Origin: Sanghuangporus weigelae | Lineage: Eukaryota; Basidiomycota; Agaricomycetes; Hymenochaetales; Hymenochaetaceae | Assembly: GCA_033182465.1 (NCBI GenBank) | Contig: CP137321.1 | Span: 1,612,001-1,676,000, forward strand | DNA length: 64,000 bases | Reading direction: 5' to 3' | Shown: positions 8,908-19,412 of the stretch, in pieces | Layout: each line of letters begins with the position of its first letter | Position numbering within the stretch: the stretch's first letter is position 1 | Notes under the pieces: model-generated | Seen by the model: the letters and a program-made list of their open reading frames with translations, nothing else | Databases searched by the model: none | What the model was told of the DNA's origin: nothing | Made by a program: the position numbers and the translations under genes

Positions 8908-11363
8908 ATGGGCATGCATGTATTCTCATACCTTAAGCAGACTCTCAAGCGCAAGGACAAGTCGCGCGATGCTGACTGGGACTTTGGAGCGCGTCAATCT
9001 TCGCCGGTTGACGCGACTGCCAGCACGCGACGTGATAGCAGGACTGCCACCAGTACCAGTGCAAGTGCTTCTGGATCGAGGCGGAGACGGAGCGCGTCAC
9101 TGGATGATCCGCGTCAACCGTACTCCCCTCTGGTACAACAGCAGCAGCAGCAGCAGCAGCAACAGCAACAGCAACAACAACAACAACAGGTGGAGAATCT
9201 GCCAATCAATTCATCTGCAACACCGAACCTTACTCAATTTTTTGACAGAATTGCCAGCAGAGACGCGTCTCGGCAGCATTAACCTCTGGGTCCGGGAGCG
9301 ATGTTAACGGACCGCACGGTCATGATCGTGGACACGCTCAGTGCCAGCCCGATAGCCGCGTGAATACAGGCGGCCCGCGCAGTGGGAGTCCGGAGGATGA
9401 TGTGCTCTTGGCGGCTGGGGAGACAGCGAAGGGCGTCAGGACTGCTGTGAACCCGTCAGAGAAACGTAGGCGTGCACATTCCATGGCGCCAGTAGCCGGC
9501 CCGTCTGGTCGCCCGACCTTGCGACATGCAACATCAGCGTTGACGACCCGAAATGATGTTCCGATGCCCTCGTCGCCTATGTCTTCCCGATCAAATGCTG
9601 GCTCGCCTTCTCCGTCTGTCCAGTCATTCCATTCTATGCAAGCTGGTCCAAGCGACGCAAGTCGCCGGGCAGCACTCCTTGCGAGCAAACGCTCGATGCC
9701 ACAACTGCATAATGTTTGGGAAAACTTCTTGGAAGAAGTTGCAGAGGACGTCGACTCCTTCAACTTCCCGATGCCACCCCACGCTCATTCTCCTGGCAAA
9801 TATGCTACTGTACATGCCACTACAAAGACTAACAGTAGTGGCAATCAGCATTCGCGACATCTGCCAGTGCATCATACCCCGACGTCTTCCTCATCTTCCA
9901 CGTCAACGGCTACGACTACCGTATCTGTCGGTACTACACGGACCTTGCCATGCAATCCAGACCCTGATTCACTTCCGCAATCCCCGTCTCCGAAACGTTC
10001 TCGTGGACATATGCGTGCATCCCACCAGACTTCGTCTTCGACTTCGAGCGCTACGACCTCGACGCAGGGCTCAACAAGCTCCATGGCGGCGTTTTCTTCG
10101 GCGTCCTCGATGACCACTGCTCCCGATGACTGCGATGACAACTCTCAATTGTGTGCTGACCCTGTACCTCCTACTCCACGATCAAGCGCACCTATGAGCC
10201 CAAAAAGTTCCGCCGATCCCTCACTATCATCTCCGATTACGCAACGATTACGGAAATCACCGACATCTCCCGCGCTGCAACACCAGCGTGGTGTCTCGCC
10301 TACTTCGAGTACGTCGAGTGAATCGTACGCGTACGTTAGCAGTCCAGCGTCGTGCTCGCACTCGCAATCAACAACTCCGACGCCGTCAAGCGCTTGCCCA
10401 ACACCGTCTCCAACACCGTGCAGCGCTACATCTCCTACAAGTCCTGTCAAATATGTTGGCCGACTTAGCCCGATAGCAAGGGCGAACGGACAATACCGTC
10501 GAACACCGGAAATAGAGTTGCCCGAACAGCCGTTGTCGCCCGGATCAACGAAGGGTCGCAAACCATTGTCAAGTTCCTATCGGTATTCAGCCGCCGCGGG
10601 AGGATCGCAAGTGGAATTACGCCTATTTTCAGCCCATGCAGATGATGTACAAGAAGAGGGAATCGTCGAAGACGTCCTACCTGAACTTGAATATCACAAG
10701 TCTTCTTCTCTACGCGGGAAGACCCAGCAGCAACAACGTCAATCGATCCAATCGGCCACCTTTTCACCTTCTTCCTCCGCGTCTTCCTCGCCCACTCCAT
10801 CAGGATCACCCGTTGTCCCGCCATTACGGCGCAGTTCAAGGCAGCACCTACGTACAGTCGTTACGCATTCTGTCGACTCGTTGTCACTTCCCCGTGCTAA
10901 ATCTGCGTCGAATATTCGGCACGGGGCGCTACAACGTCCACCTTTAACTGACTCGGATTCTTTTCCTCCCCTTCCAGCGACAAAGGAGAATGGAACTGCT
11001 GCTGCGGCCAGCTCGGGCGCTCCGGTGTATCTCCATGAGGCACGATTGCCTTCAAGGCCTCTAAACCACGCTCGATCGCAGACTTTACAACATGGTCAAC
11101 CAGTGGTGATAGACGCGAATAACATGGCCGCTTCTCCAACTTCTTCTAGGCCAGGACAAGGGCGATTACGCTCTGGCTCAACATCTCTTGTGTACAATCA
11201 TACATTACCACAAGCAAAGGCACCGCCCTCTCGTCCACCCCCAGCTCCGCCTTTGGACATGAATCCCACGAGGCTGCAACCGCCGACAACCGCTGGAAGG
11301 GGCTCAGCCTCTGCTTCGCCGCTTACTCCCGCAAGTGCTGTACATTGGGGGTATGCACTCTAG
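8908..11363 (+). CDS. Orphan Ser/Thr/Pro-rich protein with poly-Q tract
   Basis: I do not recognise the family. Two exons, 8908-9189 and 9249-11363, are joined by a 59-nt intron whose donor directly follows the glutamine run; phase 0 is kept and about 798 aa are encoded. The protein starts MGMHVFSYLKQTLKRKDK and has an uninterrupted run of about 18 Gln. The rest is low-complexity Ser/Thr/Pro sequence, probably disordered. Many basic-x-x-Ser motifs recur (RRRRSASL, KRRRAHSM, KRSMPQL, LPRAKSASN, HARSQTLQ, RLRSGSTS), the pattern of basophilic kinase or 14-3-3 sites, plus many S/T-P sites. The C-terminus is proline-rich (PPSRPPPAPPLD). This suggests a phospho-regulated scaffold or regulator; that is inference. 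A further 3' exon cannot be excluded because gtatgc occurs just before the stop. Confidence 0.75.
9139..9189 (+). repeat. CAG/CAA trinucleotide repeat (poly-Q)
   Basis: Tandem CAG units followed by mixed CAA/CAG encode about 18 consecutive glutamines at the 3' end of exon 1 of the orphan gene. The CAG-to-CAA shift along the tract is typical of microsatellite growth with interruptions. Length polymorphism is likely. Confidence 0.9.
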
Positions 11364-12330
11364 ATCCGCTCGTCGCCTTGTCGACTTGCTTCTTTCACGG
11401 CTTGAATTAATGTCTCTCCTTGGCCTTGGTACCTTTCCGTGTTTGTGGATATTTGCCGTTATGGATGATGATGGAAGTTTTTTGATGATAGTGTATCCGT
11501 GTCTTCCTTTGTGCTGCCCTCGCCTTTCAACTGCCGCTTCGTCTCACCGTCGTTCCCTTGTCTTGGCTAGTCTTGTCCCGTCTTTCAGTGTCCGACTGCC
11601 ACCTATCTGTTCTGTTCTGTCATATTCTTGACTTGCTCCGTTGCTCTTTTACGATTATCTTTCGGAACGTTATATTCTGTATCAATCCCTCATTTCAGAT
11701 CAGGCTATATCTTATCTTATTAGCTCTTTATTTCATTTCCCGTCTACCACCGCCGCCAGCGTCGTTGTCGGGTGCGCTGCGCTGTTTACGTCTTCCCTTC
11801 ACAGTCCCCAAATCCACTCTCGTTTGTGCAACTTCCTTTTCTTTACTTATTTTTGGTTTCATTCCTGTGATTGGCCAGCCAATCAGGTATGACATCCAGA
11901 CATCCTTGCTCTGTCATAGGGACAGAGCTCCGAATGACTCCTCCTTTCTTACCTTCTAACCTCGTATCCATTGATCATCGGTTTATTATTCTCTTCGGCC
12001 TTGGATTTCTTCGTCCTCCCATTCGGCCAATTGGCCACCTGCCCATCTTCCCATCGTCTCTTTCTACTTACTTATTATCGGCTACGGTTCCGAAGAAAAA
12101 AAGCTCCATTTCTACTTTTTTTGCCCCATCATCTGCTTGTATCTTAAACACCCTGCCCTCCTCTATCTTAAACCTGCAGCAGGCTTGTTGGTCTCGACTG
12201 GCTGGCACCTATCTTAACCTATTTAACTTACTATATTCTACCTACTTATCTCTCCTTTCTCTCTCTCTCGGCTTGTTCCTTTGTTCTGCTTCATACTCCT
12301 GGTCGATTAGTTTTTATTTGTGGAGTTGCG
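11364..12330. other. Long pyrimidine-rich tract downstream of the poly-Q gene
   Basis: Nearly 1 kb in which the + strand is strongly enriched in C and T; in 12241-12300, 51 of 60 bases are pyrimidines. Long stop-free frames here (for example 11558-11959 and 11871-12518) reflect purine depletion on the + strand and encode Ser/Leu/Phe-biased sequence, so I treat them as non-coding. Possible long 3' UTR or the leader of a separate transcript. Confidence 0.55.
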
Positions 12331-15300
12331 AACAATTGGGTCTGTGGAATATAGAGGAATCTACAGTTACAGTCTATTTTTTCGAGACTGAATGTGCTCA
12401 GCCCGATGGCATTATTGTAAAATCTGATCTTCGAGCATTGAAAGAAAGGAGGAAGCAGAAAAAACTCATGTTTGAAATAGAATTGATTCTGAGGGATGCG
12501 GAAAGCAGATTTCGGTGAAAATTGTATGGTGAAAAGTTCCATGAGTTTCAAGTGAGATCGACTCGTACTGTACGCTATACAGGATACGTACAGTACAGTC
12601 ATAAAGTGGCTCACAAGAACGTGCGTTCGGCAGTAACCAAGAATATACTGCACAACGTATGTACAGCGGAACTCCGTCCGTCCAAGGATTCTTCTTGGAT
12701 CTCAAATTAAGCTCGAAGAGTAATGTTGACTGCAAGAGCGGAGCGGCTAGGTTTTCAGATGAAAAAGAGATCGAACATCGTTACTCAGCGTTCGGAAGAA
12801 TAAATGGAATGTAAAAAAAATCATCTGAAGATGGTCGGAAGTTCTATGTCTGTGAGTTCAAATCATATGGAATGGCGGCTATTGGCAGTATCAGTCGTGC
12901 GGGGATCGACTGACTACTCGAGATCACGCAAGACTGTTCGTCGTTCTCGGCATTCTTTGAGCGAGCGGAAGGCATCGGCACGGGAACAAGAGCTACGACC
13001 TTCTGACCAGCCGAAAAGCCGTTATCTAGGTAGATGGTCTGGTCTAGTTCTCCAAAGAACTTGCAAGTAGCAAATGCAGACCGAACTTACACAGGAATAC
13101 AGCAGCACCGGCGGAGAGACATCTGAATCGAGTTGAATTTCCATGCAGACGGAAGCCAGATAGCAGTAAGCTTCTCTGGGTGTGAAAGAATAAAAAAATC
13201 CAGAGTGCGCCTTCGCGGATCGACGATGGCATGTTCGTGTCGATACTGAAGAGCTCTTTGGTTCGCGGAGGGAAAAGATGTTCATCGTGTTTCCGAGAAT
13301 GAGTTGAAGTCCCTGGCTTCATTTCGGCATCCCATGCGAAGAGAATTCCCGAACTCGAGTTTCAGAAGCAACGATGCGCGGCAGAGAGAGAGAACACACG
13401 GTAACCTGAAAGTCATCGGAGACTCTGGCGCTCAATGTCTTCAGTGCATTGCGTGTGAGAGAAATATTAATAAATGATCTTCAGAACACATAAGCTATAT
13501 TTTTTTCGAACAGAGCACTTCACGACCCGTGTCCCAGGGACATTGGCTGGGCGTACGCAGTCTGTGAACAGAAGAGACAATACCTCAGTTTTTGTCTGGT
13601 TCGTGAGAAACACGTAGACACAGCGTACTGCGGAGACAGAGAATGCAAGCCTTGTTCAGTACGTTTAAGGCCATATTTTGTGCTATCCGAACTTCGCAGC
13701 AGTCCTGTCTGCTGCAAAATCACGGTTTGAGATTCGCCCAGGAATAGCCTATCTATGAAGTTCCGCAGTGAGGCGTCTGGGAAACGTGCTGACGTCACGA
13801 AAGTCTTCCGAATCTTCGCACTTCATTAAGGGCAGTGTATTCCAGGTTTGGCCGGAAGAAGCGAAGATCTATTCGTTGATTATCTGTGTGCGAGGTTCAG
13901 GATTCACCGCGGTTGTAGATGGGTTCAAAAATGGGCTGAAGCTGTGCAAACCAATATTAGAGTCACTGAAGATACAGCTTATCGAGAATCCCTGCATGAG
14001 AGGATCATTGCAAGTGCAAGACGCCGACTCTTGTGCTGAAACAGGAGCAAGCCACTTCGTTGATTCTCCCCAATCTCGTCATTTGTGAAAAGTTGAACGT
14101 TACTCACCTCATCATGCCTCCGTCTGGGAACCTCTTTTTGCGATAGGCATGGCTGGAACAGACGAACTTCCGGGCAGGAGATAATCGTGTGCCGAGTATG
14201 AGTCCTACCTATCGCGTGAAGGAATTACACGGCTTGGACATGCTGTGGCGTAATCGGCTTGAAGTCCGTTCATCAACTTCATCTCGTCCTTCATGGGCAC
14301 GCCTTTCCAATCACATACTACTCATCGATAAAGATTCAAACGCATAAAGTCATAGATATCTATAAGTAGAGAGTTGTTGAAATTTCCGTGGAGAATGAGG
14401 AGAGGAAGCGTTGTATACCAGCGATGGTTGAGTGAAAGGAGCGGTGTACATGTGTTATGATTTGTTTGTTTGTCCGTTTCCAAATCTGGTAGCGTTAACC
14501 GGAGACACTCGACGAGCACCCGACCTTCTTGTTCATCCACCATGGCCATCAAAGGTCAGCAATGCTTTAGTCGAAACCGTCGGAACAAGAAAGGATTCCG
14601 CTCAGAATGCTAGACTCTCTCGCATGGATAATTTGAGACAACGGTCCTTCCGATGTTCGCGACGGACGGGCAAACTCTCCTGATGATGAGATGTGTTGAC
14701 TTTTTTGCGAAACACAGAAGTGCGGGTCCAACATACGAGTATCGCGCGAACTTGCGATATAAAAGTGCAGCCGACCAGACTATTTTTCCATCGCTCAACC
14801 CGTGACCGTCTTTTCAGTGACGTGGATCCAGGGCGGGTTGAGGTTCCTATTACGCAAGACGAGACGATACAAACCGACTAATTTTGGGGACAGAAGAGGA
14901 GGTGTTACAAGCCCGCATTCACATGTATCCGGCCGACATTTTCTTCCTCTTGACCACGGGCCGACACAATTTTCCGACCATACGATCTTCAAGACTACAT
15001 CGGTCCCGGTTGCATGTCAGCACTGCGTTTCCACATTTCCGAACTAAGGATTATAGCTGGATGGTCTCTGGAAATGCCGAGTTAGCGGCCCGCATTGTCG
15101 TCTGGTTCATTATGAACTCCACGCTGATGAACGAAGCGATATAGGATCTGCACCTTTTATACCAATAATTTTGCGGTTATAATTAAAAGACGGTGTTTTA
15201 CCGGATTTCTTCATATACGCCACGGGCGAATGAAAGTAGCAACTGTTGAAACCTGCTACTACCGATCACGCGCACGCAGACATGCGGAGCCACGTAGTCT

Positions 15301-15395
15301 TCTGTACGGCATCCATGCCCGCATTCTACGTCGACTAGGATATGGTAACTATAAATCAACTTTCCTTTGACGTGTTTGCAGCTAAACTGTCCAAA
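12331..15395. other. Gene-poor interval
   Basis: About 3 kb with no gene I can support. Only short overlapping open frames are present, without recognisable domains. A small stretch at 13848-14039 (+) has protein-like composition in two frames but no homology I recognise. A perfect 10-bp inverted repeat lies at 12565-12596. The right end (about 15200-15395) would hold the promoter of the acetylesterase gene. Confidence 0.5.
12565..12596. repeat. Perfect 10-bp inverted repeat with 12-nt loop
   Basis: GTACTGTACG (12565-12574) is the exact reverse complement of CGTACAGTAC (12587-12596), so a hairpin can form. Each arm is itself nearly palindromic (GTAC-type). No flanking duplication is evident; function unknown. 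Confidence 0.7.
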
Positions 15396-16530
15396 ATGCT
15401 CTCAAAGGTGTTGCTTGGCTTTCTTCTGGCGGCTGCGTCTTCAAGGGCGGCGACGCTCTATCTTGCAGGTGACTCTACCATGGCCGTGGATGACGGGAAC
15501 GATGCCATTATTGGGTGGGGTGTCTTTATCGGAAATTACCTCAGTATCCCAGTAGTCAACATGGCCGTTGCAGGAAGGAGTTCCAGGAGTTACACGGATG
15601 AAGGGCGATGTGAGCTTCTCGGCCATTGTTTCAGCTTAGTTCCTTGACCAGAGCCTTTGAAACGTCATGCCAGTCAATACCATCATAAACACCGTCCAGC
15701 CAAACGATGTCGTTATTATTGAATTTGGTCACAACGACGGCGGAGGGCCTTCTGCATCTACCAGAGGTGTTTGTTCTGGATCAGACACGACCACGACATG
15801 TAATGTGTAAGTCCAATTTAGTGGCGTAATAGAGCGACTTTTAACAATGCAATCCTACAGGAATGGCTCGATAGTGTACACCTTCAATAAGTAAACGTCT
15901 CACTCGTCTTATTGAATTCCTTAGTCATCTCACTTCTGCTTGTAAGGTACATTGAAGATGCGGTGAACGCCCTACACGCCAAGTCGGCCAAAGTTATAGT
16001 CTCTTCTCAGACTCCCGACAACCCTTATGACGTTGGATTCAGTCCATCGCGTTTCGTCGGCTACGCACAGACCGCTGCGCAAGTAGGTACATTCACAACC
16101 TTAAGACGTAGAACATCACGCCTACCGTCTGCGAAAACTTCAGGACACTGGCGCATCGTATGTTAATCACTTTGGTTTGGTCATCGAGGAATATCAAGCG
16201 CTTGGACAGTCAGCTGTGAATGCCCTGTATCCCGTCGGTAAGGAGCAATGCATCTAAATCAAACAACTAAGGCTCATACACTTCATAGATCATACCCATA
16301 CATCTCCCACTGGTAAGGGTGACGTCCCTATTTTTATGATCTGTATTATTGACTTGTCGAGTTTTAGGTGCGGACATTGTCGCGCAGACATTCGTTCGAG
16401 GAGTGCTTTGCGATTCCTCTAATCCACTTTTCTCATTCGTGAACAACACGCAAGTGGTACCAAGTAAGTCATCACCTCGCATCATGATGACAATGACTGG
16501 CTGATTGCCTTTGCAGACAACTGTGTCTGA
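15396..16530 (+). CDS. Secreted rhamnogalacturonan acetylesterase-like GDSL/SGNH hydrolase (CE12 type)
   Basis: Removes acetyl groups from pectic rhamnogalacturonan I; secreted. Exons 15396-15609, 15674-15806, 15861-15890, 15947-16082, 16144-16237, 16289-16312, 16368-16463 and 16517-16530 total 741 nt, 246 aa, the family size. The start at 15396 gives a signal peptide [18 protein letters not shown] before [12 protein letters not shown]. Catalytic Ser is in GDST, the oxyanion Asn in IEFGHNDGG, and Asp/His in [11 protein letters not shown]. The catalytic Asp-x-x-His motif lies almost wholly in a 24-nt exon. An upstream in-frame ATG at 15342 would bury the signal peptide and is less likely. The next gene also encodes a secreted protein. 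Confidence 0.9.
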
Positions 16531-17025
16531 ATCGCACCTACCTGTGGCTACCGCTGATTGAAGTAGTGAAGCACTAGATCTTCTTTCTGGGTTACAGATG
16601 TTTTTGACTCCGACTTCATCATGACGATGTTGATAACTTGTGAATCCGTTGATTGCTGTCGATCGCTGCCTCAAACAAGAGATGACAAAGGAGTCCAAGA
16701 CGTCATTTTCTTTAGGGAGCATGTGTCTAACTCACGGATTTAGATTTAGACTCGCCTGGTTTCCATAAACGCGATAGAACGGATCTTCTGCTGCTTCTGC
16801 CGTACTCCACCAAATTGAACTGTCGTGCTCTCATGAACAGTGCTCCATGATGTGCAAGCATATACGCCCTTATACGATGTATGCGGCTTCAGTGCGCCAC
16901 TTCGGCTTGGGCGAAGGGGTGCTCTGCAGCCGCTTCACATTACAAACGCCCCTCATTGATTCCGCTATATAATCCCAGAAAGTCTTGCACAAGTACTAGT
17001 ACTGGATCTCATTCAACAATTCACA
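16531..17025. other. Intergenic region upstream of small secreted protein gene
   Basis: 495 bp without a supportable gene. It ends with a TATATAA box at 16965-16972, about 54 nt upstream of the next start codon. Minus-strand open frames here are shadows of the acetylesterase exons and their 3' flank. Confidence 0.5.
16965..16972 (+). promoter_or_regulatory. TATA box of small secreted protein gene
   Basis: TATATAAT lies 54 nt upstream of the ATG at 17026, an appropriate distance for a highly expressed fungal gene with a short leader. Confidence 0.5.
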
Positions 17026-17616
17026 ATGAAGCTTTTCTCTCTTGTTCTGGCCTCTGTACTCGCGCTCCCAGTTCTTGGGCAGATGGTCTCTATTGCTGCA
17101 CCCGATCCAGGAGAGACTTTGACTCCTGGCTCAAGTATCGTCGTAGAACTCGACTCCGCTGTAAGTCTCGCTCATGATACCGGAAGTAGAGGATATTAGT
17201 TCTGATGTAATTGATCCCTGCCAGAATGGATTGACGAACTTTCAGCATGTCAGTGTTGCATTGGGCATTGCACCCGTTCCTAACGACACCAGTACCTCGA
17301 CCCTTGGAACAATGCTGTTTGCTGGGAACTATACACCTACTCTTCATGAGCAGAATAAGTCCATGTATCAGAACTTCGTAAGTCGTTTGAAGCGATTGGT
17401 TCTTCTGTTGGTTAACTGGATGCAATCCTCAGACCTTAACTATCCCGGATGGACAGGTCTCTGGAAGCAGTACTCTAAGCGTAGCTCATTTCTATCTCGT
17501 TGGTGTAGGTCTATTATAACTCATCTGTAAGAGATATGACGGGACTGACTGAACCATAGGCTGGTTTGGAACCTATTCTAGAGATGAGGAACATCAGCGT
17601 TATGGTTTCTAATTAA
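17026..17616 (+). CDS. Small secreted glycoprotein, cysteine-free
   Basis: Four exons (17026-17160, 17225-17377, 17433-17504, 17560-17616) total 417 nt, 138 aa. The N-terminus MKLFSLVLASVLALPVLG is a clear signal peptide, followed by QMVSIAAPDPGETLTPGSS. The mature part has five N-glycosylation sequons (NDT, NYT, NKS, NFT, NIS) and no cysteine. Alternating hydrophobic residues (TLTIPDGQVSGSSTLSVAHF, EMRNISVMVSN) suggest a beta-sandwich. It resembles small secreted proteins found in many agaricomycetes, but I know of no established function. It lies next to the acetylesterase gene in the same orientation. Confidence 0.82.
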
Positions 17617-18028
17617 AATAATAGTAGTCTATCTCAGACGAGATGCATTCGATGGACATGAGAATTTGTATGAACAATAGCGTAGTTTTATGTTTGAATA
17701 CCATTTTTTAATTACAGCACTCGAGATCTAGGAGAATAGTGAAATTCAACTAGCTGCTGAGAGAACGGATCGAATCTGCGACTTGCTTGCACAGCCACTA
17801 AGATTGCCAAGTGCTGTACACAGAAAATACCAATCCGACTGCCGACGTCGACGACCTCAAGGTGAGCATCAGAGCATCATTTGAAGGCGTTTCAGAGTGT
17901 CCAGGGTTTATGTCTGTTCGGTTGGAGGTTCGATGAATTGTTGGTTAGTCAACGGAACGATGGATTGGACGGACACTGGCCGGATGTCAAGGACCCAAAG
18001 AACAAGTAGCTGATTTCCCCCTCTTCAG
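17617..18028. other. RPL5 upstream region with probable 5'-UTR intron
   Basis: The RPL5 start codon directly follows a pyrimidine tract and cag (ccccctcttcag-ATG), which looks like a splice acceptor. A good donor (ggtgagca) lies at 17862, so a leader intron of 167 nt (17862-18028) is likely, as in many fungal ribosomal protein genes. No gene is seen in 17617-17860. Confidence 0.45.
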
Positions 18029-19016
18029 ATGCCGTTCGTAAAGAAGCAAAAGTCAAACGCGTACTTTTCACGCTTCCAGGTGAAGTACCGCCGACGTCGC
18101 GAGGGCAAGACCGACTACTATGCGCGCAAACGCCTGATCACGCAGGCGAAGAACAAGTACAACGCGCCCAAGTACCGACTTGTTGTCCGCTTCACGAACA
18201 AGCAGGTCATTGTCCAGATCGTGTATGCCCGCTTGCAGGGCGACTTCGTGTTTGCTGCAGCTACTTCTAAAGAGCTCCCGCGCTATGGTATCAACCATGG
18301 TTTGACGAACTGGACGGCTGGTGGGTAGAATTTGGTGATATCCAAAAAATCAAATTTGATTCTAATTGTACTATCAACATTTAGCCTATGCTACTGGTCT
18401 TCTTTGTGCTCGTCGTGCACTCACGAAGCTCGGTTTGGCAGACAAATACCAGGGTGTTGAAGAGCCCACAGGCGAAATCACTCTCACCGAGGCTCTGGAT
18501 GACGAAGACGCTCCTCGTCCCTTCAAATGCTTCCTCGATGTCGGTCTTCGCCGTACGACAACCGGTTCTCGCGTCTTTGGCGCAATGAAGGGTGCATCCG
18601 ACGGTGGTATCTTCATCCCTCACTCCGAGAAGCGTTTCCCTGGGTACGACATTGAATCCAAGGAGCTCGATGCTGAAGTGCTCAAGAAGTACATCTTCGG
18701 TGGTCACATTGCGGAGTACATGGAATCGCTGGAAGAGGAGGATGATGAGCGATTCAAGAAGCAGTTCTCGACTTATCTGGCGGACGGCGTTGGCTCAGAC
18801 GAACTTGAGGAGATCTACCGAAATGCATACGTTGCGATCCGAGAGGATCCATCGTTCAAGCCGACAGAAAAGACGAAGGACTGGAAAGCAGAGACTCTCA
18901 AATACAAGACACCTCATCTCACCCACGCACAGCGTAAGGAGAGGATCGAGGCCAAAATCAAGGCCTTCCAGGCTGGTCAGAGCGCGGAGGCAGAGATGGA
19001 GGAGGATGACGAGTAG
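18029..19016 (+). CDS. RPL5: 60S ribosomal protein L5 (uL18)
   Basis: Binds 5S rRNA and forms the 5S RNP of the large subunit. Two coding exons, 18029-18320 and 18385-19016, total 924 nt, 307 aa. The start [16 protein letters not shown], the [16 protein letters not shown] core, the [20 protein letters not shown] segment and the acidic tail ending EMEEDDE are all typical of L5. The intron interrupts NWTAAYATGLL. Codon use looks biased to C-ending codons, as expected of a highly expressed gene. Confidence 0.97.
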
Positions 19017-19412
19017 ATTTCTACTATTTTTCAGACTCATGTGCTTGGCAAACCGTTTTGTGTTGTGGATGTCTATTCTCATGTTTGCTATGTTTTTGTA
19101 CGCGTGTGCTCAAAACGCCAAATAGGCTGCGTATGCTTATAGTATGCAACTCTGCCATACGTTCACAAAAACTCGCGTGTAAAAGATCTCAACATGTCGA
19201 AAGTCCGGCATTGATTTGAATTATGTTCTGAAACTAAGAATGCAGTAATGACAGGGATACAAAATCATGTACAAACGACACTAACCATCTTCAAATCGAC
19301 CATGCAGAGTATCCTCTATCGAAGAAATGCGTGCAAGGGCGGGCTGTGAGAAGTTCTACGACCTGAAAAGGCTGCACCTACGGAGAAGGCAAGCAACCAC
19401 CGCGCCACACGT
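19017..19412. other. Convergent 3' region between RPL5 and RBM42-like gene
   Basis: 396 bp between two stop codons on opposite strands. It holds the 3' UTRs; no further gene or element is seen. Confidence 0.6.

Noticed and set aside
11871-12518. 215-codon open frame on the + strand downstream of the poly-Q gene
   Set aside because: It lies in the pyrimidine-rich tract, where stop codons are depleted by composition; the translation is Ser/Leu/Phe-biased with no domain.
17920-18020. Box C/D snoRNA inside the putative RPL5 leader intron
   Set aside because: The box C-like sequence misses two consensus positions and the terminal stem is weak, so it is not listed as a feature.
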